A stretch of DNA of 64,000 nt from Mycolicibacterium sp. GF69 (GCF_003284965.1 NZ_QMEW01000003.1:166188-230187); one strand, 5' to 3'; counted from the stretch's first letter, positions 1 through 9,136 are shown. The notes: generated by a model not told the origin, from the letters alone. Translations and numbers: made by a program.

Positions 1-347
1 AAGCGGCCAAGGCCGCCGCCGGGGCGGGCGCCGACGCCGACAAGGACGAGGCGCTTCATCGGATCCGCAAGGGCGCCAAGCGTCTTCGCTACACCGCCGC
101 TGCCACCGGTGCCGCCAAGGTCTCAGACCGGGCCAAGACCATCCAGTCGCTGCTCGGTGACCACCAGGACAGTGTGGTCAGCCGGACACACCTCGGGCAG
201 CAGGCCGAGGTCGCGCACGCGGCCGGCGAAGACACCTTCACCTACGGCCTGCTGTACCGGCTGGAGGAGGAACTCGCGCAACGCTCGCGCGAGCAGTTGG
301 ACGACGCGCTGAAAAAGCTCGCCAAGGCGGTGCGCAAGGCGCGCTGA
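1..347 (+). CDS. CHAD domain protein, 3' end only
   Basis: This is the C-terminal end of a gene entering from the left edge, read in the frame starting at base 3 and stopping at TGA 345-347. The visible residues include HRIRKGAKRLRYT followed by a Lys/Arg- and Glu-rich helical tail (LLGDHQDSV, then KKLAKAVRKAR at the end), which is typical of the all-helical CHAD domain. CHAD domains bind inorganic polyphosphate through conserved His and basic residues; that is family knowledge. In M. tuberculosis a CHAD protein (Rv2226) precedes rnpB and the Rv2228c block, so position supports the call. The N-terminal part, which could carry a CYTH domain, is outside the window. Confidence 0.8.
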   Translation, partial: AAKAAAGAGADADKDEALHRIRKGAKRLRYTAAATGAAKVSDRAKTIQSLLGDHQDSVVSRTHLGQQAEVAHAAGEDTFTYGLLYRLEEELAQRSREQLDDALKKLAKAVRKAR

Positions 348-382
348 CCGACGCCTCCTGACCGGTGCCTCGCGGACAGGGC

Positions 383-792
<410 letters not shown>

Positions 793-847
793 GCATTCAA
801 CGTACTGCCTGTCGCCGCTGTTCCGCGAGTTCGACATACTTGTGACC

Positions 848-1303
848 ATGGCGCAGGTGCCCGCTGCCCGCTACTTGATGCGCGCCAAGGATCTGGTCGA
901 CGCCCGGTACGCCGAGGCGATCACGGTCGACGACCTCGCCGCGGCGGCCGGATTGTCGCGCGCCCACTTCAGCAGGATGTTCACCCGCACCTTCGGTGAA
1001 TCACCCCACGCATATCTACAGACGCGCCGATTGGAGCGGGCCGCGGCGCTGTTGCGCTACACCGACCGCTCGGTCGCGGATATCTGTGTGATGGTGGGCC
1101 TGCAGAGCGTCGGGTCGTTCACCACCAGCTTCGCCCGCGTATACGGACTGCCCCCGGCCGCATACCGGGCCAGCCTGCCGCCCGCCGCGATCCATGCCCG
1201 CATCCCGACCTGCATCCTCAAGCGCGACACCCGGCCGCCCGCCGACAGCCGGGTGCCCAAGACAGCACACGGGGAGAAGACGGACGAGACGGGCCGGCCG
1301 TAG
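848..1303 (+). CDS. AraC/XylS-family transcriptional regulator
   Basis: This short protein (151 aa from ATG 848) is essentially an AraC DNA-binding domain. The first helix-turn-helix is at about residues 23-45 (ITVDDLAAAAGLSRAHFSRMF) and the second at about 72-95, followed by the signature-like GSFTTSFARVYGLPPAAYR. There is no N-terminal ligand-binding domain, and the C-terminal tail of about 45 residues is Arg/Pro-rich. GTG 842 is an alternative start. ATG 848 is preferred because CATACT at 835-840 would place the transcription start on that ATG, giving a leaderless message. It precedes a VOC-family gene by 9 bases, and such AraC-VOC pairs are common in actinobacteria, so it probably controls that gene. 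Confidence 0.85.
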   Translation: MAQVPAARYLMRAKDLVDARYAEAITVDDLAAAAGLSRAHFSRMFTRTFGESPHAYLQTRRLERAAALLRYTDRSVADICVMVGLQSVGSFTTSFARVYGLPPAAYRASLPPAAIHARIPTCILKRDTRPPADSRVPKTAHGEKTDETGRP

Positions 1304-1312
1304 CGTCGTGCC

Positions 1313-1750
1313 ATGATCAAAATCGCAAGCGTCCACCTGTGGGTACACGACCAGGAAGCTGCACTGAAATTCTGGACCGAAAACGTCGGTATGGAAGTGC
1401 GTCAAGATGTTTCGCTGCCCGACATCGACGGCCTATTCCGGTGGCTCACCGTCGGCCCGCCCGGCCAGGACGACGTGTCGATCGTGCTGATGGCCGTGCC
1501 GGGTCAACCGGTCATGGACGAGCCGACCCGCAAGCAGGTGCTGGACCTGACCGCCAAGGGCTTCGCGGGCACGGTGTTCCTCACCACCGAGGACTGCCAG
1601 GCGTCGTTCGAGGAAATGCGTTCGCGCGGCGTCGAGTTCACCGAAGAACCTCACGAGATGCCCTATGGCGTCGACTGTGGATTTCGCGATCCGTCCGGCA
1701 ACAGCGTGCGACTGACGCAACTCGCCGACATCTCGGCCACCGCGGGATAG
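1313..1750 (+). CDS. VOC (glyoxalase/bleomycin-resistance fold) family protein
   Basis: This 145-aa protein has the VOC layout of paired beta-alpha-beta-beta-beta modules. It starts IASVHLWVHDQEAALKFWTENVGMEV and ends with DCGFRDPSGNSVRLTQ, the usual second-module motif in which the metal-binding Glu is replaced by Ser or Arg. His8 and the central EDCQASFEEMRSRGVEF segment fit a small-molecule-binding VOC protein of the YycE/glyoxalase-like group. The substrate cannot be deduced. The gene lies 9 bases after an AraC regulator, probably in one transcript, and 4 bases before the ICMT-like gene. A metal-dependent lyase or dioxygenase and a simple drug-binding protein are both possible. Confidence 0.85.
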   Translation: MIKIASVHLWVHDQEAALKFWTENVGMEVRQDVSLPDIDGLFRWLTVGPPGQDDVSIVLMAVPGQPVMDEPTRKQVLDLTAKGFAGTVFLTTEDCQASFEEMRSRGVEFTEEPHEMPYGVDCGFRDPSGNSVRLTQLADISATAG

Positions 1751-1754
1751 CAGG

Positions 1755-2249
1755 ATGCGGATCACCACCGCTGCGCTCGCCTCGGCGGGCTTCTTCGTGG
1801 TCGCGCCAGGCACCGTCGTCGGGCTCGGTCCGTGGCTGATCACGCACTGGAACGTCCCCGACCCTTCGGCATGGCGGGTGGTGCTGGGCGGCGCCCTGAT
1901 CGTTTTCGGTCTCGTGCCGCCCATCCACGCGTTTGTTGAATTCGTCAGGGCCGGCGGTACTCCCATGCCCGTCGCTCCGACCCAACGGCTGGTCGTGACG
2001 GGGTTCAACCGGGTTGTCCGCAACCCGATGTACGTCGGGCTGATCATTGCGATCCTCGGCCAGGCCATCCTTTTCGCCCACCCGTGGCTCGTCGTCTACG
2101 CCGCGATCGGCTGGGCGATCACTGCGGCGTTCGTCCGCTTCTACGAGGAGCCCACCCTGGTTCGGACTTATGGGCAGGAGTACCAGACTTACCGCGAGAA
2201 CGTACGCGCATGGATCCCCCGGCTGAGGCCGTGGACGCCGCGCGCTTGA
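1755..2249 (+). CDS. Isoprenylcysteine carboxyl methyltransferase-like membrane protein
   Basis: This integral membrane protein of 164 aa has about four hydrophobic segments: an N-terminal one (ALASAGFFVVAPGTVVGL), one near residues 40-62, and two around 95-130 (MYVGLIIAILGQAILF, then LVVYAAIGWAITAAFVRFY). The motif RNPMYVGL followed by EEPTLVRTYGQEYQTYRENVRAWIPR is the ICMT/phospholipid-methyltransferase signature, in which Arg, Tyr and Glu bind S-adenosylmethionine. Bacterial members methylate unknown membrane-associated substrates, since bacteria lack prenylated CaaX proteins. It starts 4 bases after the VOC gene stop and is likely co-transcribed with it. Confidence 0.85.
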   Translation: MRITTAALASAGFFVVAPGTVVGLGPWLITHWNVPDPSAWRVVLGGALIVFGLVPPIHAFVEFVRAGGTPMPVAPTQRLVVTGFNRVVRNPMYVGLIIAILGQAILFAHPWLVVYAAIGWAITAAFVRFYEEPTLVRTYGQEYQTYRENVRAWIPRLRPWTPRA

Positions 2250-2267
2250 CGGTGCGACGATTGTCCG

Positions 2268-2624
2268 GTGGACCACGATGACCCGGAGAAGCGAATCGCC
2301 GACCTCGAGCGTCAACTAGCTGAGCCACGCGACGCCCACGACCCCGGCGCCGGCCGCCACCGGCTCACCGCCGAGGAGGTGCACAATGTCGCGTTCTCGA
2401 AGCCACCGCTGTTCAAGCGTGGGTACGACGAAGACGAGGTGGACGCCTTTCTGGAGCGGGTTGAGACCACGTTGCGAGACCCGTCGGCTGCGGGCGGCCT
2501 GAAACCCGCGGATCTGGACGGTCTGACGTTCTCGAAGCCGCCGATCGGCAAGCGTGGGTACAACGAGGACGAGGTCGATTCATTTCTGCGCCTCATCGAG
2601 ATCGAATTGACCCAACGCTCGTAG
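2268..2624 (+). CDS. Small protein with two DivIVA-like motifs
   Basis: This 118-aa protein uses a GTG start. It contains two copies of one motif: [20 protein letters not shown] at about residues 42-61 and [20 protein letters not shown] at about 86-105, each followed by a Phe-Leu helix. This motif resembles the N-terminal membrane-binding domain of DivIVA/Wag31 (F-rGYd-dEVD-FL). The N-terminus is a short charged helix ([14 protein letters not shown]). The long coiled coil of Wag31 is absent, so it cannot build the same filament. A role as a polar or septal adaptor is inference. It is followed by a convergent methyltransferase gene. Confidence 0.8.
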   Translation: MDHDDPEKRIADLERQLAEPRDAHDPGAGRHRLTAEEVHNVAFSKPPLFKRGYDEDEVDAFLERVETTLRDPSAAGGLKPADLDGLTFSKPPIGKRGYNEDEVDSFLRLIEIELTQRS

Positions 2625-2685
2625 ACCGCTGCCCGGCCGACAGTTCCGCCATACTCTCGTAAAGGTGTAGGACGCGGTGTGACGG

Positions 2686-3312
2686 CTAGCGCCGACGCAG
2701 GATGATCACGTTGTCGACCCACTCAGTGGATTCGCCCTCCGGCGTCGTCACCTCGCGTATGGGCGTTTCGATCCGAGCCGGTTCCCATTCGGCCTCGGGC
2801 AGGTTCAGCGCCGCAACGACCTCGTCGGGCGCGGTGAACGTGTGGTGGTGCCCATCGAGCTTCGAGACCCACGGCGGCGGGCCGCTGTGGTCGACGATCA
2901 GCAGAAGCCCACCCGGTCGCACGGCGCGTGCGGCCGCGCTGAAGATCGCGGTCCGGTCGAGCGGCAGAAGAGAGTGCAGGAACTGCGCGTTCACCAGATC
3001 GAACTCGCCGTCGGGGAAGCTCTCCGAGAGGTCGTGCTGCTGAAAGTCGATGCGGTCACTCACTCCTCGCGCGGCGGCATCGTCCGCCGACCGTTGCAAC
3101 GCGGTATCGGAGATATCCACCGCAACCACACGCCATCCGCGCTCCGCGAGCCATATCGCGTCGCCACCCTCCCCGCTACCGATGTCCAGTGCGGTGCCGG
3201 GCTCGAGTGCCGAAACCACCTCAACGAGCCGCACGTTGGCCCGTCCGCTCCAAAAGCGGCTCCGTTCTCGGTAGCGCTCTTCCCAATGTTGCTTGGCGTC
3301 AGGCGTCGACAT
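2686..3312 (-). CDS. Class I SAM-dependent methyltransferase
   Basis: The 208-aa product begins HWEERYRERSRFWSGRAN. It carries glycine-rich motif I at about residues 39-48 (ALDIGSGEGGDAIWLAERGW), the acidic loop VVAVDIS at the end of beta 2, and the post-I segment DFQQHDLSESFPDGEFDLV. This pattern fits the small TehB/UbiE-like group often annotated as methyltransferase-domain proteins. The C-terminal part (PPPWVSKLDGHHHTFTAP) is typical of the group. The substrate is unknown. It is transcribed divergently from the XRE-cupin regulator, with TTCCA half-sites in the 69-base gap, so that regulator may control it. Confidence 0.88.
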   Translation of the reverse strand: MSTPDAKQHWEERYRERSRFWSGRANVRLVEVVSALEPGTALDIGSGEGGDAIWLAERGWRVVAVDISDTALQRSADDAAARGVSDRIDFQQHDLSESFPDGEFDLVNAQFLHSLLPLDRTAIFSAAARAVRPGGLLLIVDHSGPPPWVSKLDGHHHTFTAPDEVVAALNLPEAEWEPARIETPIREVTTPEGESTEWVDNVIILRRR

Positions 3313-3322
3313 GTCGGTTCCC

Positions 3323-3351
3323 TTCCATAACGACTACTGGAAAATCTTCCA
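3323..3351. promoter_or_regulatory. Putative operator: three TTCCA/TGGAA half-sites
   Basis: The gap between the divergent methyltransferase and XRE-cupin genes contains TTCCA at 3323-3327 and then a palindrome TGGAA-AATC-TTCCA at 3338-3351. The three half-sites are arranged as inverted pairs, as expected for a dimeric helix-turn-helix regulator. The sequence is seen directly. Assigning it to the adjacent XRE regulator is inference. Confidence 0.4.
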
Positions 3352-3381
3352 TGCGTTCACCTTGCAGCAACCACGGTCGAG

Positions 3382-3972
3382 ATGCCAAGGTTTATTGCCA
3401 TGCAGGCAAAAATCGAGGACGGCGTCGATGCACGGGTACGACGCAGGCTGCGCGAACTGCGCATGCAGCGCGGATTGACCCTCGAAGAGGTCGCGGGGCG
3501 GTCGAACATCGACGTCTCGACGCTCAGTCGGCTCGAGTCCGGTAAGCGCCGCCTCGCCCTCGACCATCTGCCGAGGTTGGCGGCGGCGCTGTCAGTCAGT
3601 ACCGACGAACTGCTACGGGTGCCGGAAGCCGAGGATCCGCGGGTACGCAGCGGATCCCATAAGGCACACGGGATCACCTACTGGCCACTTACCCGCCAGG
3701 CCGCCGGCGGTCTGCACGCATTCAAGATCAGGATCAGTGCCCGGCGACGCACCCCGCCCGACGAACTTCCAGTGCACGAGGGCCAGGACTGGATGTACGT
3801 GCTGTCGGGTCAACTGCGGCTGATCTTGGGTGAGCGCGACTTCACGGTCAAACCCGGTGAGGCGGTGGAGTTCTCGACATGGACGCCGCACTGGTTCGGC
3901 GTCGTCGACGGGCCGGTCGAGGCGATCACGATCTTCGGGCCGCACGGTGAGCGACTCCACCTGCACGACTAA
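3382..3972 (+). CDS. XRE-family regulator with C-terminal cupin domain
   Basis: This 196-aa protein has an N-terminal XRE helix-turn-helix (about residues 17-72: RLRELRMQRGLTLEEVAGRS, then STLSRLESGKRRLALDHLPRLA). A C-terminal cupin_2 domain follows at about 118-190, with HEGQDWMYVLSGQLRLILGE and the W-P-H-WFGVVDGP segment typical of beta-barrel sensors. Such regulators usually sense a small ligand and repress neighbouring genes. ATG 3400 is an alternative start. The end overlaps the convergent RNase H/phosphatase gene through CTAA at 3969-3972, so both stop codons share bases. Confidence 0.88.
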   Translation: MPRFIAMQAKIEDGVDARVRRRLRELRMQRGLTLEEVAGRSNIDVSTLSRLESGKRRLALDHLPRLAAALSVSTDELLRVPEAEDPRVRSGSHKAHGITYWPLTRQAAGGLHAFKIRISARRRTPPDELPVHEGQDWMYVLSGQLRLILGERDFTVKPGEAVEFSTWTPHWFGVVDGPVEAITIFGPHGERLHLHD

Positions 3973-5039
3973 TCCAGGTAGGCAGTCTGATTGACCAACC
4001 GCACCGACGCCGCACCGTCGGGATAGAACTCGGCGACCGACAGCGACGCCAGGTCCAGGTGCAGGCGGTACAAGATGCTCGGGCCACCGTCGAGCGCCAC
4101 CCGCAGCAGCGACTTGATCGGCGTCACGTGCGAGACCACCAAAACGGTCTCATCTCCATGCTCGGCGATGATCCGCGACTTGGCCCGATCGACGCGTTCG
4201 GCGGCGGCGTCGAAGCTCTCCCCCTGCGGCGGCGCCATGGACGTGTCACGCAGCCAACGCCGGTGCAGGTCCGGATCCCGTTCGGCCGCTTCACCGAACG
4301 TCAGGCCCTCCCACGCGCCGAAGTCGGTCTCGATCAGGTCGTCGTCGACGCTCACGTCCAGGCCGAGCACTTTGGCCGCGGCCGCCGCGGTGTCGTACGC
4401 ACGCTGCAGCGGTGAGGTGATGACTGCGGCGACACCGCCTCGCTGTCCCAGGTACCGCGCGGCCGCTTGGGCCTGACGTCGCCCGAGATCCGTCAGCGCC
4501 GGATTGCCACGACCCGAGTAGCGGCGCTCGACGGACAACTCCGTCTGGCCGTGCCGCAGCAGCAGGAACCGGGTCGGCGCGCCCCGCGCGCCACTCCAAG
4601 TGGTCGGGCTCGACGCTTGATGCGGTTTGGGTTCTTCTGCGGCAGCGTCCATCGCCTCGTTGGCCAGCCGGTCGGCGTGGCTGTTCTCGGCACGCGGAAT
4701 CCATTGATACGTGATGCGATCGAAGCCCGACGCCAGTGCCGTAGCCTGCTGATGCAGCGGGGCGATGTCGGGGTGCTTGACTTTCCACCGCCCCGACATC
4801 TGCTCCACCACGAGCTTGGAGTCCATGCGGACGTCGACCTCGCTCGCACCCAGGCTCGCCGCCTCCTCCAGACCGGCGATCAAGCCGCGGTACTCGGCGA
4901 CGTTGTTGGTGGCCCGGCCGATCGCCTGCTTACTCTCGGCGAGCACGGCGGCGTGACCCGCCGACCACACCACCGATCCGTAACCCGCCGGTCCGGGGTT
5001 GCCGCGCGAACCCCCGTCGGCCTCGACGATGACCTTCAC
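3969..5039 (-). CDS. Bifunctional RNase H / acid phosphatase (Rv2228c-like)
   Basis: This is a two-domain fusion of 356 aa. Residues 1 to about 135 are a type I RNase H (IVEADGGSRGNPGPAGYGSV, then EYRGLIAGLEEA, KLVVEQM and HADRLANEAMD) carrying the Asp-Glu-Asp-Asp metal-binding set. Residues of about 160 to the end are a histidine phosphatase of the CobC/GpmB type with the catalytic LLRHGQTELS and the second-His motif VVSHVTPIKSL. In M. tuberculosis the homologue degrades RNA:DNA hybrids and has acid phosphatase activity, with a suggested link to CobC (alpha-ribazole phosphatase). The start is GTG 5039, overlapping the upstream zinc-ribbon gene stop as GTGA; a longer in-frame start is not needed. 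Confidence 0.95.
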   Translation of the reverse strand: MKVIVEADGGSRGNPGPAGYGSVVWSAGHAAVLAESKQAIGRATNNVAEYRGLIAGLEEAASLGASEVDVRMDSKLVVEQMSGRWKVKHPDIAPLHQQATALASGFDRITYQWIPRAENSHADRLANEAMDAAAEEPKPHQASSPTTWSGARGAPTRFLLLRHGQTELSVERRYSGRGNPALTDLGRRQAQAAARYLGQRGGVAAVITSPLQRAYDTAAAAAKVLGLDVSVDDDLIETDFGAWEGLTFGEAAERDPDLHRRWLRDTSMAPPQGESFDAAAERVDRAKSRIIAEHGDETVLVVSHVTPIKSLLRVALDGGPSILYRLHLDLASLSVAEFYPDGAASVRLVNQTAYLD

Positions 5040-5779
5040 CCGGCGGACCCCTTGACGCGCAGCAGGATCGCGCCACATTCGGGACAGCGCAGCACTTCGT
5101 CATCGGCCGCCCCGGAGATACGCGCCAGTTCCCCCTTGTCGATCTCGATCCGGCACGCTCCGCAGCGGCGGCCCTGCAATTGTCCGGCACCTGCGCCGCC
5201 GCGGGCACGCTGCCGTTCGTAGAGAGCGACCAGCTCAGAATCGAGCGAAGCGACCAGCTCATCGCGGCGCGAGATCGACTGGTGCCGTTGCTGATCCAAC
5301 TCCGTGCGCGCATCGTCGCAGGCGGACTGCGCGGCGCCGAGGTCGTTCTGCAGTTCGTCGATCTCTGAAAGCGCGTTGTCTTGATCGCGCTGCAGTTCCT
5401 CGCGCCGCTCCATCACCTCGAGCTGCGAATCCTCCAGCGCCGCCTGCCTGCGCTCCAGCGTGTCGAGCTCGTGCTGCAGTTCGGTGAGTTGTTTCGCGTC
5501 GACGGTGCCGCCGGCGAGCAGCTTGCGATCGCGGTCCTCACGCTGGCGGACCGAGTCGATCTCGGATTCGAACTTGGCGATCTGCGCGTCCAGATCCTCG
5601 ATGGCGATCTGCAAGGCGGCCAACCGGTCATTGGCCTCGCGGTGCGCGGCCTGGACCTCCTCCAGCCGGTGCTGTTCGGCCAGATTCTTGGCCCGGTGCT
5701 CCAGACGACTCAGCGATGCGTCGAGCTCCGCCAACTCGAGCAACGACTGTTGTTGGGCTACTTCAGCTTTCATGCTCAT
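5036..5779 (-). CDS. Coiled-coil protein with C4 zinc ribbon (Rv2229c-like)
   Basis: This 247-aa protein is a long heptad-rich coiled coil (about residues 10-175) followed by a zinc ribbon with CGAC at about 200 and CPECGAIL near the end. The family (CT398/FlgZ-like, zf-RING_7) is widespread in bacteria next to Nif3 genes. Structural homologues bind RNA polymerase sigma-54 or nucleic acid, but the role in actinobacteria is not settled. The ATG at 5779 overlaps the Nif3 stop as ATGA, and ATG 5773 is an alternative. It sits in a tight four-gene operon: CobC, Nif3, this gene, RNase H/phosphatase. Confidence 0.92.
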   Translation of the reverse strand: MSMKAEVAQQQSLLELAELDASLSRLEHRAKNLAEQHRLEEVQAAHREANDRLAALQIAIEDLDAQIAKFESEIDSVRQREDRDRKLLAGGTVDAKQLTELQHELDTLERRQAALEDSQLEVMERREELQRDQDNALSEIDELQNDLGAAQSACDDARTELDQQRHQSISRRDELVASLDSELVALYERQRARGGAGAGQLQGRRCGACRIEIDKGELARISGAADDEVLRCPECGAILLRVKGSAG

Positions 5780-6894
5780 CTCTCGACATTCCAAGGGTCG
5801 GTACGCGCATCGGAAACCCGCACGGGTAGCGCGTCACCGAAGTGGGCCCGCAACAGGTTCGCGACTTGACCGCACCACGGGTACTCGCTGGCCCAGTGCG
5901 CCACATCTACGAGTGCCACCCCCGATGCGCGGCGGTGTTCGTCGGCCGGATGGTGCCGCAGGTCCGAGGTCACGTAGGCGTCGACACCGGTGCGGGCGAC
6001 CAGGCCCAGCAGCGAGTCACCGGCGCCGCCGCACACCGCGACCCGCGAAACGGTCGCGTCCGGGTCGCCCGATGCGCGCACGCCCCATGTCGTGGTGGGC
6101 AACGCCCGGTGTACCCGGGACACGAACGCCGACAACGGCTCCGGACGCTCCAGTACGCCGATACGGCCCAGCCCGGTGCCGCCGGGGATCGGCGCCAACG
6201 CGAAGATGTCGAATGCCGGTTCCTCATACGGATGTGCGCCCCGCAGCGCGGCCAGGACGTGACCACGCAACCGCGCGGACGCGATGACCTCCACCCGGTC
6301 CTCGGGGACTCGTTCGACGGACCCGACGCTGCCGATCGCCGGCGCCGCCCCGTCGTGCGGGAGGAACTGCCCCGTGCCGGTGGTGATCCAGCAGCAGTGC
6401 GAGTAGTCGCCGATGCGGCCCGCACCGGCCGCGAACATCGCTTCCCGCACCGCCTCCGAGTTCTCCGCAGGCACAAACACGACCCACTTGTCCAGATCGG
6501 ATGCGGCGCCGCCGGGCGCGAGCACCTCCTCGACGGTGAGGCCCAGTGCTTCGGCCAGCGCGTCGGAAACACCGGGCGAGGCGGAGTCCGCGTTGGTGTG
6601 CGCGGTGAACAGGGCCCGCCCGGTCCGGATCATCTGGTGGATCAGGGCACCTTTGGCGGTACTGGCCGCGACGGTGTCGACCCCGCGTAGCAGCAGCGGA
6701 TGGTGTGCCAGCAGGAGGCCGCGCTCGGGCACCTCGCCGACGACGGCGGCGGTGGCGTCGACGGCGATGGTGACCGTCTCGACCGTCTCCGACGGGTCGC
6801 CGCAGACCAGGCCCACCGAGTCCCAGTCCTGCGCCAACTGCGGCGGATACGCCGCTTCGAGAACGTCGATGATGTCGGCCAGTCGCACGCTCAC
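5776..6894 (-). CDS. Nif3-like dinuclear metal-center protein (YbgI/Rv2230c family)
   Basis: The 372-aa product has the split Nif3 domain. N-terminal metal ligands are in [12 protein letters not shown], and C-terminal ligands are in [11 protein letters not shown] and [11 protein letters not shown]. Between them is a CutA/PII-like insert containing [19 protein letters not shown] and [11 protein letters not shown], as in the longer actinobacterial and Firmicute members. The family forms toroidal hexamers and is annotated as GTP cyclohydrolase 1 type 2 by homology, but its physiological reaction is uncertain. Start GTG 6894 overlaps the cobC stop as GTGA, so it is translationally coupled. Confidence 0.95.
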   Translation of the reverse strand: MSVRLADIIDVLEAAYPPQLAQDWDSVGLVCGDPSETVETVTIAVDATAAVVGEVPERGLLLAHHPLLLRGVDTVAASTAKGALIHQMIRTGRALFTAHTNADSASPGVSDALAEALGLTVEEVLAPGGAASDLDKWVVFVPAENSEAVREAMFAAGAGRIGDYSHCCWITTGTGQFLPHDGAAPAIGSVGSVERVPEDRVEVIASARLRGHVLAALRGAHPYEEPAFDIFALAPIPGGTGLGRIGVLERPEPLSAFVSRVHRALPTTTWGVRASGDPDATVSRVAVCGGAGDSLLGLVARTGVDAYVTSDLRHHPADEHRRASGVALVDVAHWASEYPWCGQVANLLRAHFGDALPVRVSDARTDPWNVER

Positions 6895-7913
6895 GGCAGC
6901 ACCTCGGCCATCGCCTCGACGAGTGTCGGCCACTCCGGACGTACGGCCGCACGCAGGAACTGACCGTCGAGCCCGACGAACGTGTCACAGCGACGCACGG
7001 CAATGCCCCTGCCGTCCAGATGTTTTCGCATCAAATCGGCATCCGGAACGCCGAACAGGACGAACGGGGCCGATCCGGTGACGACATGCACGCCGATGCT
7101 AGTCAATCCCGCCACCATCGCTGCGCGCACCTCCAGCAGCCGCCGCGCGGCGCACGCGGCCTCGGCCACCGCCTCGGGCGCGCTGCACGCGGCGATCGCC
7201 TCGAGTTGCAACGTGCCGACGGGCCAGTGCGGACGCCTCGCCGTCAACCGCGCCAGCACATCGGCCGGCCCCAGTGCGTAGCCCACGCGCAGTCCCGCCA
7301 GCGCCCAGGTTTTGGTCAGGCTGCGCAGCACCACCACGTCGGGCAGCGCCTCAGCGGCCAGCGAACCGGGCTCGCCCGCAACACCGTCGGCGAACGCCTC
7401 GTCCACCACGACGATTCGACCGGGCCGACGCAAGGCCAGCACCTGCTCCCGGGTGTGCAAGACCCCGGTCGGGTTGGTCGGATTGCCGATGACGACCAGG
7501 TCCGCTTCCTCGGGCACCGCATCGGCGATCAAGGTGTAGGGCGGTTCGAGGACCACATGCTCGAACGGCACCTCTGCCGCCGCCAGCGCCGCCTCCGGTT
7601 CGGTGAACGACGGTGCGATCAGCGCGGCCCGCCGGGGCCGCAGATCGGCCAGCAGTGAGAACCCCTCGGAGGCGCCGGCGAGGAGCGCCACCTCGGCCGC
7701 GTCACGGCGATGACGGCGGGTGACCGCGGCGACGGCGCGCTCCACATCGCTACTGCGGGGATAAGGCCCCAACTCGGTCAACCGCGCCGCGAGACGGTCG
7801 ACCAGCCACGACGGCGGCGCGTCGGCCCGGACATTGACGGCGAAATCCAGCATCCCGGGGGCCACGGCCTGGTCGCCGTGGTAGCGCGCCGCCGCACGCA
7901 AAGGACTCGCCAC
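6891..7913 (-). CDS. cobC: CobC, threonine-phosphate decarboxylase-like PLP enzyme
   Basis: This 340-aa fold-type I aminotransferase is of the HisC/CobC subgroup. It shows the PLP-contacting NPTNPTG near residue 140, an Asp in [11 protein letters not shown], and the Schiff-base lysine in [20 protein letters not shown]. The N-terminus [12 protein letters not shown] is the CobC/CobD-type substrate loop. The enzyme is expected to make the (R)-1-amino-2-propanol phosphate linker of cobalamin. The call is strengthened by the RNase H/CobC-phosphatase fusion downstream and by cobD (cobinamide-phosphate synthase) 2 kb away. A histidinol-phosphate aminotransferase is the main alternative. Confidence 0.88.
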   Translation of the reverse strand: MASPLRAAARYHGDQAVAPGMLDFAVNVRADAPPSWLVDRLAARLTELGPYPRSSDVERAVAAVTRRHRRDAAEVALLAGASEGFSLLADLRPRRAALIAPSFTEPEAALAAAEVPFEHVVLEPPYTLIADAVPEEADLVVIGNPTNPTGVLHTREQVLALRRPGRIVVVDEAFADGVAGEPGSLAAEALPDVVVLRSLTKTWALAGLRVGYALGPADVLARLTARRPHWPVGTLQLEAIAACSAPEAVAEAACAARRLLEVRAAMVAGLTSIGVHVVTGSAPFVLFGVPDADLMRKHLDGRGIAVRRCDTFVGLDGQFLRAAVRPEWPTLVEAMAEVLP

Positions 7914-7968
7914 ATCACGACCCTAGTGCGCCGCCCGGCCGGCTTCCGCGATCGGGGAGAATGGACCC

Positions 7969-8649
7969 GTGACCGACATGCTGGCCTCCCCGACTACGGC
8001 GACCCGCCCTCAACTGGTGATCTTCGACCTCGACGGCACCCTGACCGATTCCGCGCAGGGCATCGTGTCGAGTTTCCGCCACGCGCTGGGGTCGGTCGGC
8101 GCGGCGGTACCCGATGGCGACCTGGCCGGCATGATCATCGGCCCGCCGATGCATCACACACTGCAGGGCCTCGGGCTCGGAGACCGGACCGACGACGCCA
8201 TCGCGGCATACCGCGCGGATTACCGCACCCGCGGCTGGGAGATGAACCGGGTTTTCGACGGCATTCCCGCACTGCTCGCCGATCTGCGCGCGGCCGGCGT
8301 GCGATTGGCCGTCGCCACCTCGAAGGCCGAACCGACCGCACAGCGGATCCTGGCTCACTTCGGCCTCGCCGATTGCTTCGAGGTGATCGCGGGCGCGAGC
8401 GTCGACGGTTCGCGCGCCAGCAAGGTCGACGTCGTCGCCCACGCGCTGGCCCAGCTGGACGCGCTGCCCGAACGCATCCTCATGGTCGGTGACCGGTCCC
8501 ACGACGTCGAAGGCGCCGCCGCACACGGCATCGTCACGGTGGTCGTCGGATGGGGTTACGGACAGGGCGATTTCGTCGGACCGAACGCCGCCGCCGCGGC
8601 GGCACACGTTGCGTCGGTCGCGGACCTGCGCGAGGTGTTGGGTGTCTGA
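7969..8649 (+). CDS. ptkA: HAD-superfamily protein, PtkA-like tyrosine kinase
   Basis: The 226-aa product is a HAD hydrolase with motif I FDLDGTLTDS (about residues 21-30), motif II VATSKAEP and motif III/IV MVGDRSHDVEGAAAHG, as in phosphoglycolate phosphatases. In M. tuberculosis the HAD protein at this position (Rv2232) is PtkA, reported to autophosphorylate on Tyr and to phosphorylate the neighbouring phosphatase PtpA. The same gene pair is present here, overlapping by 8 bases, so orthology is likely. The kinase activity itself cannot be read from the sequence, and phosphoglycolate-phosphatase-like activity remains possible. It is divergent from cobC with a 55-base gap. Confidence 0.85.
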   Translation: MTDMLASPTTATRPQLVIFDLDGTLTDSAQGIVSSFRHALGSVGAAVPDGDLAGMIIGPPMHHTLQGLGLGDRTDDAIAAYRADYRTRGWEMNRVFDGIPALLADLRAAGVRLAVATSKAEPTAQRILAHFGLADCFEVIAGASVDGSRASKVDVVAHALAQLDALPERILMVGDRSHDVEGAAAHGIVTVVVGWGYGQGDFVGPNAAAAAAHVASVADLREVLGV

Positions 8650-9136
8650 GCCGCTGCACGTGACGTTCATCTGCTCCGGCAACATCTGCCGCTCCCCGAT
8701 GGCGGAGAAGATGTTCGCCCATCAGATCAGCGAGCGTGGCCTCGGCCAGGCGGTGCGGGTGAGCAGCGCGGGCACCGGAGGCTGGCACGCCGGCGAACCC
8801 GCCGACCGCCGCGCCAGCCACGTCCTGCGCGAGCACGGTTACCCGACCGCGCACCGCGCCGCCCAGATCGACGCGGACCACATGTCGGCCGACCTGGTGA
8901 TCGCACTGGGCCGCAACCACGTTCGGATCCTTCGAGACTTGGGCGTACCGGACGAACGGCTCCGGATGCTGCGCTCGTTCGACCCGCGTTCCGGTGCCCA
9001 TGCCCTCGACGTCGACGACCCCTACTACGGCGACCACACCGACTTCGAGGAGGTCTACGCGGTCATCGAAGCGTCGCTGTCCGGGTTGCACGATTGGGTC
9101 GACGAGCAACTGGCCATCCGGGGAATCGCCAGCTGA
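8642..9136 (+). CDS. ptpA: Low-molecular-weight protein tyrosine phosphatase PtpA
   Basis: The start is GTG 8642, which overlaps the end of the HAD gene by 8 bases and gives 164 aa, matching the family length. The catalytic P-loop CSGNICRS lies at residues 11-18, with nucleophile Cys11 and Arg17, and the general-acid motif DVDDPYYGD lies near residue 125. In M. tuberculosis PtpA is secreted into macrophages and blocks phagosome maturation; in an environmental species its targets are unknown. The stop overlaps the next gene by one base (TGATG). Confidence 0.95.
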   Translation: MSEPLHVTFICSGNICRSPMAEKMFAHQISERGLGQAVRVSSAGTGGWHAGEPADRRASHVLREHGYPTAHRAAQIDADHMSADLVIALGRNHVRILRDLGVPDERLRMLRSFDPRSGAHALDVDDPYYGDHTDFEEVYAVIEASLSGLHDWVDEQLAIRGIAS

